16,363 nucleotides of DNA from Lachnospiraceae bacterium (lineage in GTDB: Bacteria > Bacillota > Clostridia > Lachnospirales > Lachnospiraceae): positions 1 to 16,363 of the forward strand of contig CAAFTS010000073.1 of assembly GCA_900765975.1 (NCBI GenBank), given 5' to 3'. The translations under genes and the position numbers were made by a program. This document shows, piece by piece, positions 1 to 8,200 of this stretch. The first letter of the stretch is position 1, and the number at the start of each line of letters is the position of its first letter. The notes under the pieces were generated by a model. The model searched no databases, was not told the DNA's origin, and worked only from the letters and a program-made list of their open reading frames with translations.

Positions 1-701
1 CTCAGTCTAGGAGTCGTTGGACTCTGATTGCTTTCACTTCCCCAAATCGTCTCATCAATGCTCACATCTCCGATGACCGGTTCCAGCATCTCTACCGTAA
101 TCGCCCCCGGTCGAAGAATCATAGGCGGAGTTACTGTCATATCCAAAATCGTAGACTCCAGCCCGATATCCACACTTCCGCCATCCAAGATCATCTCAAT
201 CTTTCCATCCAGATCTTCCCGCACATGTTCTGCTGTCGTAGGGCTCGGCCGTCCGGATGTATTGGCACTGGGCGCTGATACATATCCACCTGCCGCACGT
301 ATCAATTCTCTTGCAATCCGATTGCTCGGCATCCGCACTGCTACTGTATCCAAACCTCCTGTCGTACCATACGGAACTGCTTCGCTTTTATCGAAAATCA
401 TCGTCAGCGGCCCCGGCCAAAACTTCTCAGCTACCTGAATCGCCACTGCCGGAATATGCTCTGTAATCCGCGCCAACGCATCCAAATCTGCAATGTGCAC
501 GATCAACGGATTATCGGAAGGTCTTCCCTTTGCAGCATACGTCTTCTCCGCAGCAGCCTCATTCAGTGCATCTGCCCCCAATCCATAGACTGTCTCTGTC
601 GGAAATGCCACAAGTCCGCCCTTCTTTAACAAATCTCCGGCTTCTTCAATTGCCTGTATATCCATATTCACTTCATCTGTTTTTCTAATTATCGTCTTCA
701 T
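1..701 (-). CDS. tsaC: L-threonylcarbamoyladenylate synthase (TsaC/Sua5 family), 3' end missing
   Basis: This enzyme makes threonylcarbamoyl-AMP from threonine, bicarbonate and ATP, the first step of the t6A37 modification of ANN-decoding tRNAs in the cytoplasm. About 233 codons lie in the window and the frame is still open at the left edge. Visible YrdC/Sua5 signatures (numbered from the ATG at 701) are FPTETVYGLG at 33-42, the nucleotide/substrate motif KGRPSDNPL at 58-66, FWPGPLT at 94-100, SAPSANTSGRPSPT at 142-155 and LESTILD at 181-187. The sequence then enters the linker, so the long Sua5 form with a C-terminal domain is likely but not visible. An in-frame ATG at 710 is an alternative start; neither has a strong ribosome binding site. 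The gene begins about 20 bases after the amidase stop, which suggests co-transcription and perhaps translational coupling. Confidence 0.93.
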   Translation of the reverse strand, partial: MKTIIRKTDEVNMDIQAIEEAGDLLKKGGLVAFPTETVYGLGADALNEAAAEKTYAAKGRPSDNPLIVHIADLDALARITEHIPAVAIQVAEKFWPGPLTMIFDKSEAVPYGTTGGLDTVAVRMPSNRIARELIRAAGGYVSAPSANTSGRPSPTTAEHVREDLDGKIEMILDGGSVDIGLESTILDMTVTPPMILRPGAITVEMLEPVIGDVSIDETIWGSESNQSPTTPRL

Positions 702-723
702 GATTTCCATTATATCATTTTTT

Positions 724-1425
724 TTATAAAAAAACACTCCTTTTTAAATACTCCATAATCCCTTTTACAATCGCCGCCGCAATCTTCTCCTGATAAGCAT
801 CATCGCAAAGTAATTCTGCCTCTTTCTGATTGCTCAAGAAACCACACTCAATAATCACAAGTGGATGTTCTGTTTTCTTCAACATATAATATGTATCGTT
901 CGCTTTCGCCTGTCGATGGTTTTCAGGATCCACTTCCAGAAGTGTCTGTTGCAGCAGTTTTGCCGCCTCCTCCCCTTCTTTGGAATGTGTATAGTAAAAA
1001 ACCTGTGCCCCATGAATACTTTCCTCCGGATAGCTATTCTGATGTATACTAATCGCAAGCGTAGGCTGACTCTGGTTGATCAATGCAACACGTGCTTTCA
1101 GATCTTCCACCTTAGAATCTCCCAACCCCTCCTCCGTCTCTCTCGTCATAACAACATCTATCTTCTGTTCTTCTAACTTCTTTTGAACTTTTTGCGCGAT
1201 TTGTAAATTGATATCTTTCTCCTCTTTCTGATTCACCCCTATTTTTCCAGGATCACTTCCCCCATGACCACTATCGACAACAATTACTGTTTTCTCTACA
1301 TTTCCTGCGGTCATTACCTCTTTTCCCTGCACCCATCGCCGCAAGCGTTCCCCCGCGGTCTGACTCACTGCTGCAACCCCAAGCAAAAGTATCAGCATAA
1401 AAATAATACCGATTTTTTTCCTCAA
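724..1425 (-). CDS. cwlD: N-acetylmuramoyl-L-alanine amidase, CwlD-like (Amidase_3)
   Basis: This is a zinc amidase that cuts the bond between N-acetylmuramic acid and the stem peptide. CwlD of endospore formers prepares muramic delta-lactam in spore cortex; that specific role is inferred here. From a TTG start the protein is 233 aa, like Bacillus CwlD (about 237). It has an N-terminal hydrophobic anchor (residues 4-20) and an Amidase_3 domain with DSGHGG (His54), EEKDIN (Glu69), SIHQN (His128) and IIECGF (Glu193), matching the zinc ligands and catalytic Glu. The sequence around EDLKARVALIN, GAQVFYY and GFLSN is very CwlD-like. I chose TTG at 1425 because AAAGGAG lies 9 bases upstream of it. 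The ATG at 1434 overlaps the end of that site, and the ATG at 1467 lacks one. It sits between the GH18 gene and tsaC on the same strand. Confidence 0.88.
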   Translation of the reverse strand: MRKKIGIIFMLILLLGVAAVSQTAGERLRRWVQGKEVMTAGNVEKTVIVVDSGHGGSDPGKIGVNQKEEKDINLQIAQKVQKKLEEQKIDVVMTRETEEGLGDSKVEDLKARVALINQSQPTLAISIHQNSYPEESIHGAQVFYYTHSKEGEEAAKLLQQTLLEVDPENHRQAKANDTYYMLKKTEHPLVIIECGFLSNQKEAELLCDDAYQEKIAAAIVKGIMEYLKRSVFL

Positions 1426-1434
1426 AAAAAACAT

Positions 1435-1441
1435 CTCCTTT
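1435..1441 (-). promoter_or_regulatory. Ribosome binding site that decides the amidase start
   Basis: On the minus strand AAAGGAG is followed by nine bases (ATGTTTTT with its preceding A) and then TTG AGG AAA AAA. This is ideal spacing for the TTG, whereas the ATG inside the spacer directly abuts the site. The encoded N-terminus then starts with Arg-Lys-Lys and a hydrophobic stretch, as expected for a membrane anchor. Confidence 0.7.
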
Positions 1442-1495
1442 CCCATATATACTTTATATATATGCAAAAAAGAGATGTCTTCTTCCTAATTTCTA

Positions 1496-3523
1496 TTAAT
1501 TTACATACTGAAGAATCAAATCCCAAACAGCAGAATTCTCCCAACCAAGTTTCCATTCTGCAACACCGGCTAATTGATTGCTCTTAATCAACTTTAACTT
1601 TTCTTCCAGAGATTTCATATCCTCCAGCCATATCTTATATACTCCGCCATCAGCTTCCCACTGTGCATAATTCTGCTTTGCATTCTCATCCCATTCAGCC
1701 TGTACTCCTACCGTCTGAAGAGTTTCCTCTGCCGCATCCATACCCATTGCCGTACTGCTGACCTTATTCGGATATTCCGCTGCTTCCGTTCCCTGTTGTT
1801 CTGCTAACTCGGCTTCGGTCTTCGGAGTTTCAAACCAAAGTCTTGTATAGAACGGAATTCCTACAACCAGTTTCTCTGCCGGAACCAGTTTCAAGGCATT
1901 CTGAATTCCATCTTCCACATAGCCATAGGATGCAACAGAACCCGCTTCATAGGAGCCATCCACGTGTTCATCGTATGCCATAAGAAATACATAATCCGCC
2001 ATAACTCCCTGTTCTGCTAAATTATAATGTTCGTTATAAGGCTGCGGAACATAATTATCAATAGAAAATACCAATCCATTCTGTCGGCACTTCACACTCA
2101 ATTCTCGTACAAACTGAATATAATGCTCTCCGCACTCCAGTGAAATCAATTCAAAATCCAAATTGATCCCATCCACTCCGGACTGCAGTGCCGCAGCAAT
2201 CGTCTGATTGATCAGATTCTCTCGTCTTGATGTATAACTAAGTACTTCATAAGTCTCCTCATAAGAACTGATTCCACCATGAAAATCTCTCAACACTGCC
2301 CAAACATCCAAATTGGACTGATGTGCATAATTCACATATTCCGAACTTGCGATTGAAGTCAAATTGCCCTTCGTATCTGCAATAGAAAACCAGGTAGGCG
2401 CAATTGTTGTCAGACCTTTTGTACCTGCAATTGTCTCCAGCACATAGCTATTTGCCACATCATTTTCCACATTGTGCCATGCCATATTAATCTTTCCATT
2501 TACAGACATATTGCTATACTCCGGTTCTTCGAACTCTCTTGAAATCGTTTCCTCTTTCACCTTGCGAAGTGTATTCGTCTTCACATACCCAATAAATCCA
2601 TCTGCTGTAGCAACCTTTTTCCAGCCATCTTCATCTTCCAATACCGTTACTTTATCTGATTTCTTAACTTCTGTTAAAATCGGACTTTTCACGCCTCCTT
2701 GGAATCGTACCTGTGTATCGCGTTTCAACGTCGCTGTCTGGATTGCTCCAAAGGAACTGGTAATTACCGCCCTGTCCGGATGATCATATACGCCGTATTC
2801 CATGTTCGTATACTTCTGAATAAACGGCAGTGCAATGTATGCGGTTCTGCCCTCTGTCTTCAGAATTGTATAATCCTCACTTTTCTTTTCACTGATTTCG
2901 GTGTAATCGCTGCTTCCAACTGTGACAGAAACATTACCATTTGGCAGTGTATAAAGCATTATACTTTCATTCGGATCCCAGTAAAATCTTGTATTGATCA
3001 GCTTTCTCACTACGGAATACTCAATATAAGCCTCACCATCGATCAACTTCCCTGCCGGCACTCCGGATTCCTCATTCTTGATCACCCGATTATTGACAAT
3101 CACGGCAAGATCGTCCTCATTTGCCACTCCATAATATTGTTCCAAATCCGCTTTCTCTTTTGACGGACCGTATTTTTTCCATACTGCAAATGATCCGACG
3201 GCTCCAATTATCAATAAGAGAACAATCAACAACAACAGTGTTCTATTCCGCTTTCTTTTTCTGGCTCGCTGATTCCTTCTCCGCCTTTCATTTGGGTTGA
3301 CCCGCTGGCCATTCGGATTTATACGCTGTCTCGCCGCATTCGTCCTCTGTCCCCCGGTTCTCTGCCTTGTGGGCTGTTCCTCCGTCTCGTATCTTGTATT
3401 CTGATAATTTACTGTTCCTGAACTGTCTGGTCTATTGGCGCTGCTGCCTGGGCGTCTGTTCATACCCTGCTGCCTGCTTCTCTGATTAGAGACCACCGAA
3501 CCTCTTTTTTGTCTTTCGTCCAT
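1496..3523 (-). CDS. Membrane-anchored GH18 glycosidase with SH3 domain (SleL/YaaH/YdhD-like)
   Basis: Predicted wall-associated glycosidase (675 aa), probably an N-acetylglucosaminidase acting on peptidoglycan or spore cortex. Residues 1-94 are an Arg/Gln/Asn-rich, disordered cytoplasmic stretch with a short duplicated NPN-Q/ER motif near 68-80. One transmembrane helix follows at about 95-115. Residues 138-255 resemble a copper-amine-oxidase N-terminal-like domain, 263-322 an SH3b domain, and 340-672 a GH18 barrel. The GH18 signature reads DGINLDFE at 451-458, with Glu458 as the catalytic acid; the first Asp after the start of DxxDxDxE is Asn here, common in spore-lytic GH18 relatives. MAYDEH at 515-520 and the late Trp in EWKLGWE fit the barrel. 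The start has GGAGG six bases upstream. It heads the minus-strand group with the amidase and tsaC. The exact substrate is inferred. Confidence 0.88.
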   Translation of the reverse strand: MDERQKRGSVVSNQRSRQQGMNRRPGSSANRPDSSGTVNYQNTRYETEEQPTRQRTGGQRTNAARQRINPNGQRVNPNERRRRNQRARKRKRNRTLLLLIVLLLIIGAVGSFAVWKKYGPSKEKADLEQYYGVANEDDLAVIVNNRVIKNEESGVPAGKLIDGEAYIEYSVVRKLINTRFYWDPNESIMLYTLPNGNVSVTVGSSDYTEISEKKSEDYTILKTEGRTAYIALPFIQKYTNMEYGVYDHPDRAVITSSFGAIQTATLKRDTQVRFQGGVKSPILTEVKKSDKVTVLEDEDGWKKVATADGFIGYVKTNTLRKVKEETISREFEEPEYSNMSVNGKINMAWHNVENDVANSYVLETIAGTKGLTTIAPTWFSIADTKGNLTSIASSEYVNYAHQSNLDVWAVLRDFHGGISSYEETYEVLSYTSRRENLINQTIAAALQSGVDGINLDFELISLECGEHYIQFVRELSVKCRQNGLVFSIDNYVPQPYNEHYNLAEQGVMADYVFLMAYDEHVDGSYEAGSVASYGYVEDGIQNALKLVPAEKLVVGIPFYTRLWFETPKTEAELAEQQGTEAAEYPNKVSSTAMGMDAAEETLQTVGVQAEWDENAKQNYAQWEADGGVYKIWLEDMKSLEEKLKLIKSNQLAGVAEWKLGWENSAVWDLILQYVN

Positions 3524-3545
3524 GCCGCACCTCCTATTAGACCTT

Positions 3546-3573
3546 ATTATATCATATTTTTCTTATCCGTCAT
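3546..3573 (-). promoter_or_regulatory. Probable sigma-A promoter of the GH18-amidase-tsaC group
   Basis: On the minus strand an extended -10 (TGATATAAT; hexamer at 3546-3551) lies 16 bases after a weak -35 (ATGACG, 3568-3573), about 23 bases before the GH18 start codon and its GGAGG site. The -10 is perfect; the -35 matches consensus at 4 of 6 positions. Confidence 0.55.
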
Positions 3574-3664
3574 TATTATTTTGCCAAATTAACGAGTTTT
3601 TACCACATCTAAAAGCATTTCTCTTTCACATTGTCTGATCTGCTGCATAAAGGGGTATCTACAG

Positions 3665-3898
3665 CTAATAATTCTTGCGTCTCCTCCTGTTGATATTAAT
3701 AAAAGAAAGTGATTCTATATGCCCTTCCGAATCAATTTCATAATCCCGCATATAATCTACATTTTCCCTTGCCATATGTGCCTTTACAACCTGCATCGGG
3801 CTTGCGCTGTTTCCGTCCATTATAATACATACGCCGTTCTTCTCGTACTCTTCCAGTTCCGCATACATCTTCTCATAATCCGACTTTTCCATCTTCAT
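3665..3898 (-). CDS. Conserved-looking small protein of unknown function (77 aa)
   Basis: I do not recognise a family. The protein is small, acidic at the N-terminus and basic at the C-terminus (RRRRK near the end), with no signal peptide, membrane segment or cysteine pair. A helical first third (DYEKMYAELEEYEKNG) is followed by a strand-like CIIMDG and an HM-ARENVDYMRDYEID stretch, then ...IESLSFININ, an alpha/beta pattern. The gene is believable because AAAGGAG sits eight bases before its ATG. It reads toward the GH18 gene with a 141-base gap that contains the GH18 promoter, so it is probably a separate or read-through unit. Its function cannot be deduced from the context. Confidence 0.7.
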   Translation of the reverse strand: MKMEKSDYEKMYAELEEYEKNGVCIIMDGNSASPMQVVKAHMARENVDYMRDYEIDSEGHIESLSFININRRRRKNY

Positions 3899-3929
3899 AT
3901 GTTCCGCTCCTTTCCTGCAGGTTCTGATA

Positions 3930-3957
3930 AATATAATTGCCGCATCAAACAGACCAA
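3930..3957 (-). promoter_or_regulatory. Possible promoter of the 77-aa gene
   Basis: On the minus strand TTGGTC (3952-3957) is followed after 16 bases by TATATT (3930-3935), about 31 bases before the start codon. Both hexamers are imperfect, so this is a tentative call. Confidence 0.35.
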
Positions 3958-4301
3958 TGGAGGTTTTCGTGACATACTGCTTTCCATGCAGCCAGAAAGA
4001 TAGTACGAACCTGGCAGTAATTTTCTCTTGTTCGTTTTCTTAATTATGTTCTTTTAAATTGATTGATTCCTGATCTCGGAATTTTGAATCCATGATTTCT
4101 TTCAGAAATGGTTCTAAGATTTTCTGATTTGTATAATGAAATACTCTGCTCTCTTCCCTCCCTTTTCATAAAATTTATTTATCCGGAAATACTACCTTCT
4201 GTACGAGCATTATAAGCAGACTTTTTCTTCTTTTTCAATGTGTTTTTTGTTGATAACCTATGTGAATTTGTTCGTAACTTTTTGTGTTCTTTCTATTTTT
4301 C
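3958..4301. other. Gene-free spacer between divergent units
   Basis: Part of the roughly 500-base gap between the 77-aa gene (minus) and mecA (plus). It is AT-rich and has no reading frame with a credible ribosome binding site, no RNA gene and no strong hairpin that I can see. Only the promoters on its two edges have an assignable role. Confidence 0.5.
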
Positions 4302-4330
4302 TTTACATATGAGAGCTTTTTGTTTATACT
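4302..4330 (+). promoter_or_regulatory. mecA sigma-A promoter
   Basis: TTTACA (4302-4307), a 17-base spacer and TATACT (4325-4330), each one mismatch from consensus. Transcription should start near 4337, leaving a leader of about 70 bases. The spacer contains CATATGAGAGCTTTT, which recurs in altered form in the leader. Confidence 0.75.
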
Positions 4331-4353
4331 AATATAGAATAATTATTTTTTCA

Positions 4354-4381
4354 TGTGAGAGTTTTTCACAAGATTCTCACA
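4354..4381 (+). repeat. Inverted repeat in the mecA leader
   Basis: TGTGAGA (4354-4360) and TCTCACA (4375-4381) form a perfect 7-bp inverted repeat with a 14-base gap, between the promoter and the mecA ribosome binding site (AAGGA near 4394). It could be an RNA hairpin or a protein operator; there is no T-tract, so it is not an intrinsic terminator. Confidence 0.5.
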
Positions 4382-4407
4382 ATGTCAATGAGTAAGGATG
4401 TGATTAT

Positions 4408-5124
4408 ATGAAAATCGAAAAACTAAATGACAATCAGATTCGTTGTACGTTGACACATGCTGATCTGGCTGCACGCCATTTAAAGCTCAGTGAACTTGCT
4501 TATGGTACCGAAAAGGCTAAATCTCTGTTTCGAGATATGATGCAGCAGGCATCTTTTGATTTTGGTTTTGAAGCTGACGATATTCCACTGATGATTGAAG
4601 CAATTCCTTCTTCGGCTGATTCCATCGTTTTAATTATTACAAAGGTAGAAGATCCGGAAGAACTGGATACCCGTTTTTCACGCTTTACGAATCCGGCATC
4701 GGATACAGAAAGCAATGTACCGGAACCCCTCAGCAAATTAGAAGGCGCTGAAGAAGTTTTGGATCTTTTAAATAAAGTAAAAGAAGCGGCAGCGGGCACT
4801 TCACAGCCCGAATCACCAAAACAAAACAGTTTTCCGATCAGGCTTTTTTCCTTTTCAAACATCGACCGCGTCATTCAGGCTTCACACTTGATTTCCCCGG
4901 TCTATCATGGAGCAAATACACTGTATCTGGACAATGAGTCTAACCTATATATTCTGGCGCTTTCACCATCAGAAGATAGCGCGGATGAATTCAATAAGGT
5001 CTGCAATATGCTCTCCGAATACGGCAATCCAGAAAAGGCCTCTGCATCTGTCCTTGCCTTTCTGGAAGAGCATTGTGAGATTGTCATTGCAGCAGATTCT
5101 ATCCAAAAACTTGCAGGAATTTAA
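4408..5124 (+). CDS. mecA: Adaptor protein MecA
   Basis: MecA delivers substrates to the ClpC(P) unfoldase/protease and is itself degraded; in Bacillus it controls competence and helps clear aggregated proteins. The 238-aa length is normal for the family. The N-terminal domain (about 1-95) carries the highly recognisable MKIEKLNDNQIRCTLT start, KLSELAYGTEKAKSLFRDMM at about 26-45, EADDIPLMIEAIP and VLIITKVEDPEELDTRFS. A low-complexity, acidic/Pro-rich linker runs to about 140, and the C-terminal ClpC-binding domain (about 141-232) contains FSFSNIDRVIQASHL and an LxxxDNESNLYIL stretch. AAGGA lies nine bases before the ATG. It has its own promoter and a terminator shared with the converging fucosidase gene. 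Which substrates it targets here is unknown. Confidence 0.95.
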   Translation: MKIEKLNDNQIRCTLTHADLAARHLKLSELAYGTEKAKSLFRDMMQQASFDFGFEADDIPLMIEAIPSSADSIVLIITKVEDPEELDTRFSRFTNPASDTESNVPEPLSKLEGAEEVLDLLNKVKEAAAGTSQPESPKQNSFPIRLFSFSNIDRVIQASHLISPVYHGANTLYLDNESNLYILALSPSEDSADEFNKVCNMLSEYGNPEKASASVLAFLEEHCEIVIAADSIQKLAGI

Positions 5125-5128
5125 TCGG

Positions 5129-5160
5129 TTATTCACCTAATGTAGATAAGTTTATTCACA
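5129..5160. other. DnaA-box-like trio after mecA
   Basis: TTATTCACC (5129-5137), TGTAGATAA (5141-5149, reverse of TTATCTACA) and TTATTCACA (5152-5160) lie within 32 bases just after the mecA stop. The third fits TTATNCACA exactly; the first two have one mismatch. These could be DnaA sites or chance in AT-rich DNA. Confidence 0.3.
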
Positions 5161-5219
5161 CATTACACAACCGGATTTCATTGTGATTATATTTACTATT
5201 ATGTATAACGAACGAAAAA

Positions 5220-5265
5220 GGAGCTGCAGCTTTAACGATTAATTAAATCTTAAGGCTGCAGCTCC
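5220..5265. terminator. Bidirectional terminator between mecA and the fucosidase gene
   Basis: GGAGCTGCAGCTTTAA pairs with TTAAGGCTGCAGCTCC (16 bp with one G-U) around a 14-base loop. Reading minus, the stem is followed by TTTTTCGTT, a good U-tract for the fucosidase transcript. Reading plus, it is followed by a pyrimidine-rich, T-containing run, which may end mecA transcripts less sharply. Confidence 0.85.
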
Positions 5266-5297
5266 CCTTCTTATATTATAAAACTGAACTCAATCTT

Positions 5298-8200
5298 TTA
5301 ATTTTTTCTCTGTTTTTTATAAAACAAATTTCCTGTAATCGCAAGCAGTGCAGCTACGATTCCAACTAACCAGATTGGATTTGCCGTATCTCCGGTCTGT
5401 ACTGCCCCATTTTTATCCGGAACATTTGTATTTCCACTCGGAGTATTTGTATTTCCATTGGAAGTTCCCGAGTTTCCGCCGGTTCCCGGCTTGGAAGGAA
5501 TATCCGTTGGTTCTTTATATTTGAACTGGAATTCCTCCAATTTCTTTAATATAGAAGATACCTGTGCCGGTGTCGCCTTCTCATCGTTCAGAATCACTTC
5601 TGCTTCTGCCTTCAAATCCAAAAATGCTTTCCATGACTCATCAGTAACGTTTCCTTGCTTTAACCCGCTTATCTCATCATATTTCTCCTGAAGAGCCGTC
5701 TTATCTGCCTGCAGCGCTTCCATCCTCTGTTTCAACATTGCAGTTTTTGCATAAACTTCATCCTGATTATAAGAATCTCCTTGCAGAAAACTTTCTATTT
5801 CCAAAATTCCCTGTCTTAAATTCTCATAACTTTCTTCTGTATATCCGTCAGATGAAATTTTCTTTGCCTCTTCTAAAACACGTTCCAATTCACTGGTATC
5901 CACTTTTACACGTTCAATCAACGACTCTCTGGCTTTTTTCAAATCTGCACTCATATCTTTCATCTCTGCAGTACAGGTCTGCGCATCTTCCTTCTTATAA
6001 AGCTCATTCGCTTTTTTCAGAACCTCTTGAAAACTGCTCCAACTTTCCGAAGTATAATCCTCTTCGCGAAGCTCCTTACACAAATCCAATTCTGCTTTCA
6101 ATTCGCTTCGATCAACCGTCTCTGTCACCTTGCTGGAAATTGTAAGATTGCCGACTTCTACCCATCCGCGTTTATCCTGTCCATGTTCACTCTTACCAAT
6201 TCTCTCAAACGTAATGGTATAGGTTCCCTCTGCAAACTCTGCTTCCATCAACGGAACGCCTTCGACACGCTCTGTATGATAAGTGTCAATTGTCTCATCA
6301 TAAACCACGTCACCATCCTGCCCTGTAATCTTCACCCGGATAACTCCATGGTCCTGAGCTTTAATCGTCGGTACTTGGATTGCACTTCCGGTAAAGGAAT
6401 AGGTTAAAGTTCCTGCATTGTCTTTATCCGTTGCCATATATGCGCCAACATGCTCCCATCCGCTGTTTCCTTCTAACTCTGTTGGAGGAACAACTGTAGT
6501 TGTCGTTGCCGGAACTAATTGATTCAAAGCATTTCTCAATGCTTCTGCCATCCGGTCAACTTCCGGTTGTCTTGCCGAAGAATCTTCATAAACCACTTTT
6601 GCCGCATCCATCTGTTTCTTCAGGTGATACAAACTATCTCTTGTATAGCTGCCCTGTGCTGCCTCTTCACCTTGTGCGATCAATCGCTCCAATTCAGACT
6701 TATCTGTCTCACCATACCCAAGTCGATTATATCGGGTTCTTATAAATTCTTCTCTGCTATCCATTCCTGCTTGTGTCAAAGAAATCGCTTCTTTTCCGTC
6801 CACAATACTTTCTTCAAAGGAATTTCTCAAGTTCTCGGATGCATTCACATAATCTTCACTGCTGCGATCCGCACTTTCTGCAAGTGCGATCATTGCGTTC
6901 AACGACTCCGGATTACCGGTTGTATCTTTCACCTCACTCAACAGCATCGGCTGTACTTCGTAAAAAGATGGTTCCTGATACTTTTTAAAGATTACCTTCA
7001 TTGCACTTGTGCTGACTTCCGGGAATTCTACTGTCTTATACGCGCGATTTCCACCTACATCATCGCTGCCGTCTCCAAGATCCTTTCCTTCATATATCGT
7101 TTTATAAGCTCCATTCAACATCGCCTGAATTGCAAAATCATCTACCCCGTTATGACCAGATACAAACTGCTCAAAATAAATTCTATTTACAGTAGTTTCT
7201 GTTCCAAACTGCAATTCAATTTCTACCGGTACATCTGTAACACCTTTCGATGCCCATCTTGTAGACGTATTTCCATCTATCATTGATTCCGGTACATATT
7301 CGCCGCCCCAATTACCGCAAGAGGCTGTTACACTCTGAATCGCAATTCTACCTGTATACTGTTTTGTGTATACCGGACTAACTCTTTGCTCATCTAAAAA
7401 CAATGCAGCTCTTACTGTTGTGCTTTGATCCACTTTTAACTCAATGCTTGTTTCGTATAATGTAGCTTCCGCATTTGGCTCACTTCCATCCAACGTATAA
7501 CGGATATCATAATTCTTTGCGGCTGCATTTTTACTCAAGCTCAATGTTGTGTCTCCCGGCTTAACAGCGCCCGATTCCTTGCTAAAAGAAATCACTCTAT
7601 TCTGCATCTGCTGATTCAATACAGAAGAAATCTCTTTCAGCTGATTGGATGCCTCCTGATACCATGCAAGATCCTGATTATTTTCCAACAGCGCCTTGCG
7701 TAGATTCCGCATTGTACAATACATGGAATCAATGTTATCCAGAGAGAGTCCCTCTTCCGTCGTCATGTAATAAATCTTCTCCGCATCTTTCAGATAGCTG
7801 TTATAAATCTGATTCATGCTTTGTGCTTTTTCCAAAACAACACTCAGAGATTCTGCTTTTTCATCAATTGCCTGCTGCAACTCTTCTTTCACAGCAGATA
7901 AATCCGGATGAATCTTTTCCAAAAATGCTTTTGCCTTTTCAATTAATTTTTCATGATTCGCTCCGGTCATATCAATGACATAAGTCTTTCCTTTTTCCGC
8001 CTCAAAAGAAATCTGACCTTTTTCTTCATCCTTTGTTACAGAAACTGCTTTTCCGTCTGCAAATACTTTTGCATTTGTAATTCCTTCATATTCTCCAATA
8101 AAGGTTTTACTTGCATCTGCACCTTCATAACATACGGTAAATTCTTGTGCCAGACCATTGTTCCAAGATTCTCCAATCGTAAAATTGCCTCTGGCCTTAA

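Noticed and set aside
28..438. Plus-strand open frame near the left edge
   Set aside because: It is the complement of tsaC, whose motifs are unmistakable on the minus strand.
2150..2171. Inactive GH18 because of Asn in the DxxDxDxE motif
   Set aside because: The catalytic Glu and the Asp two residues before it are intact, and Asn at the other position is common in active spore-lytic GH18 relatives.
6519..7286. 255-codon open frame on the plus strand inside the fucosidase gene
   Set aside because: It is antisense to a clear multidomain gene, rich in Cys, Phe, Ile and His in a pattern typical of shadow frames, and has no ribosome binding site or family motif.
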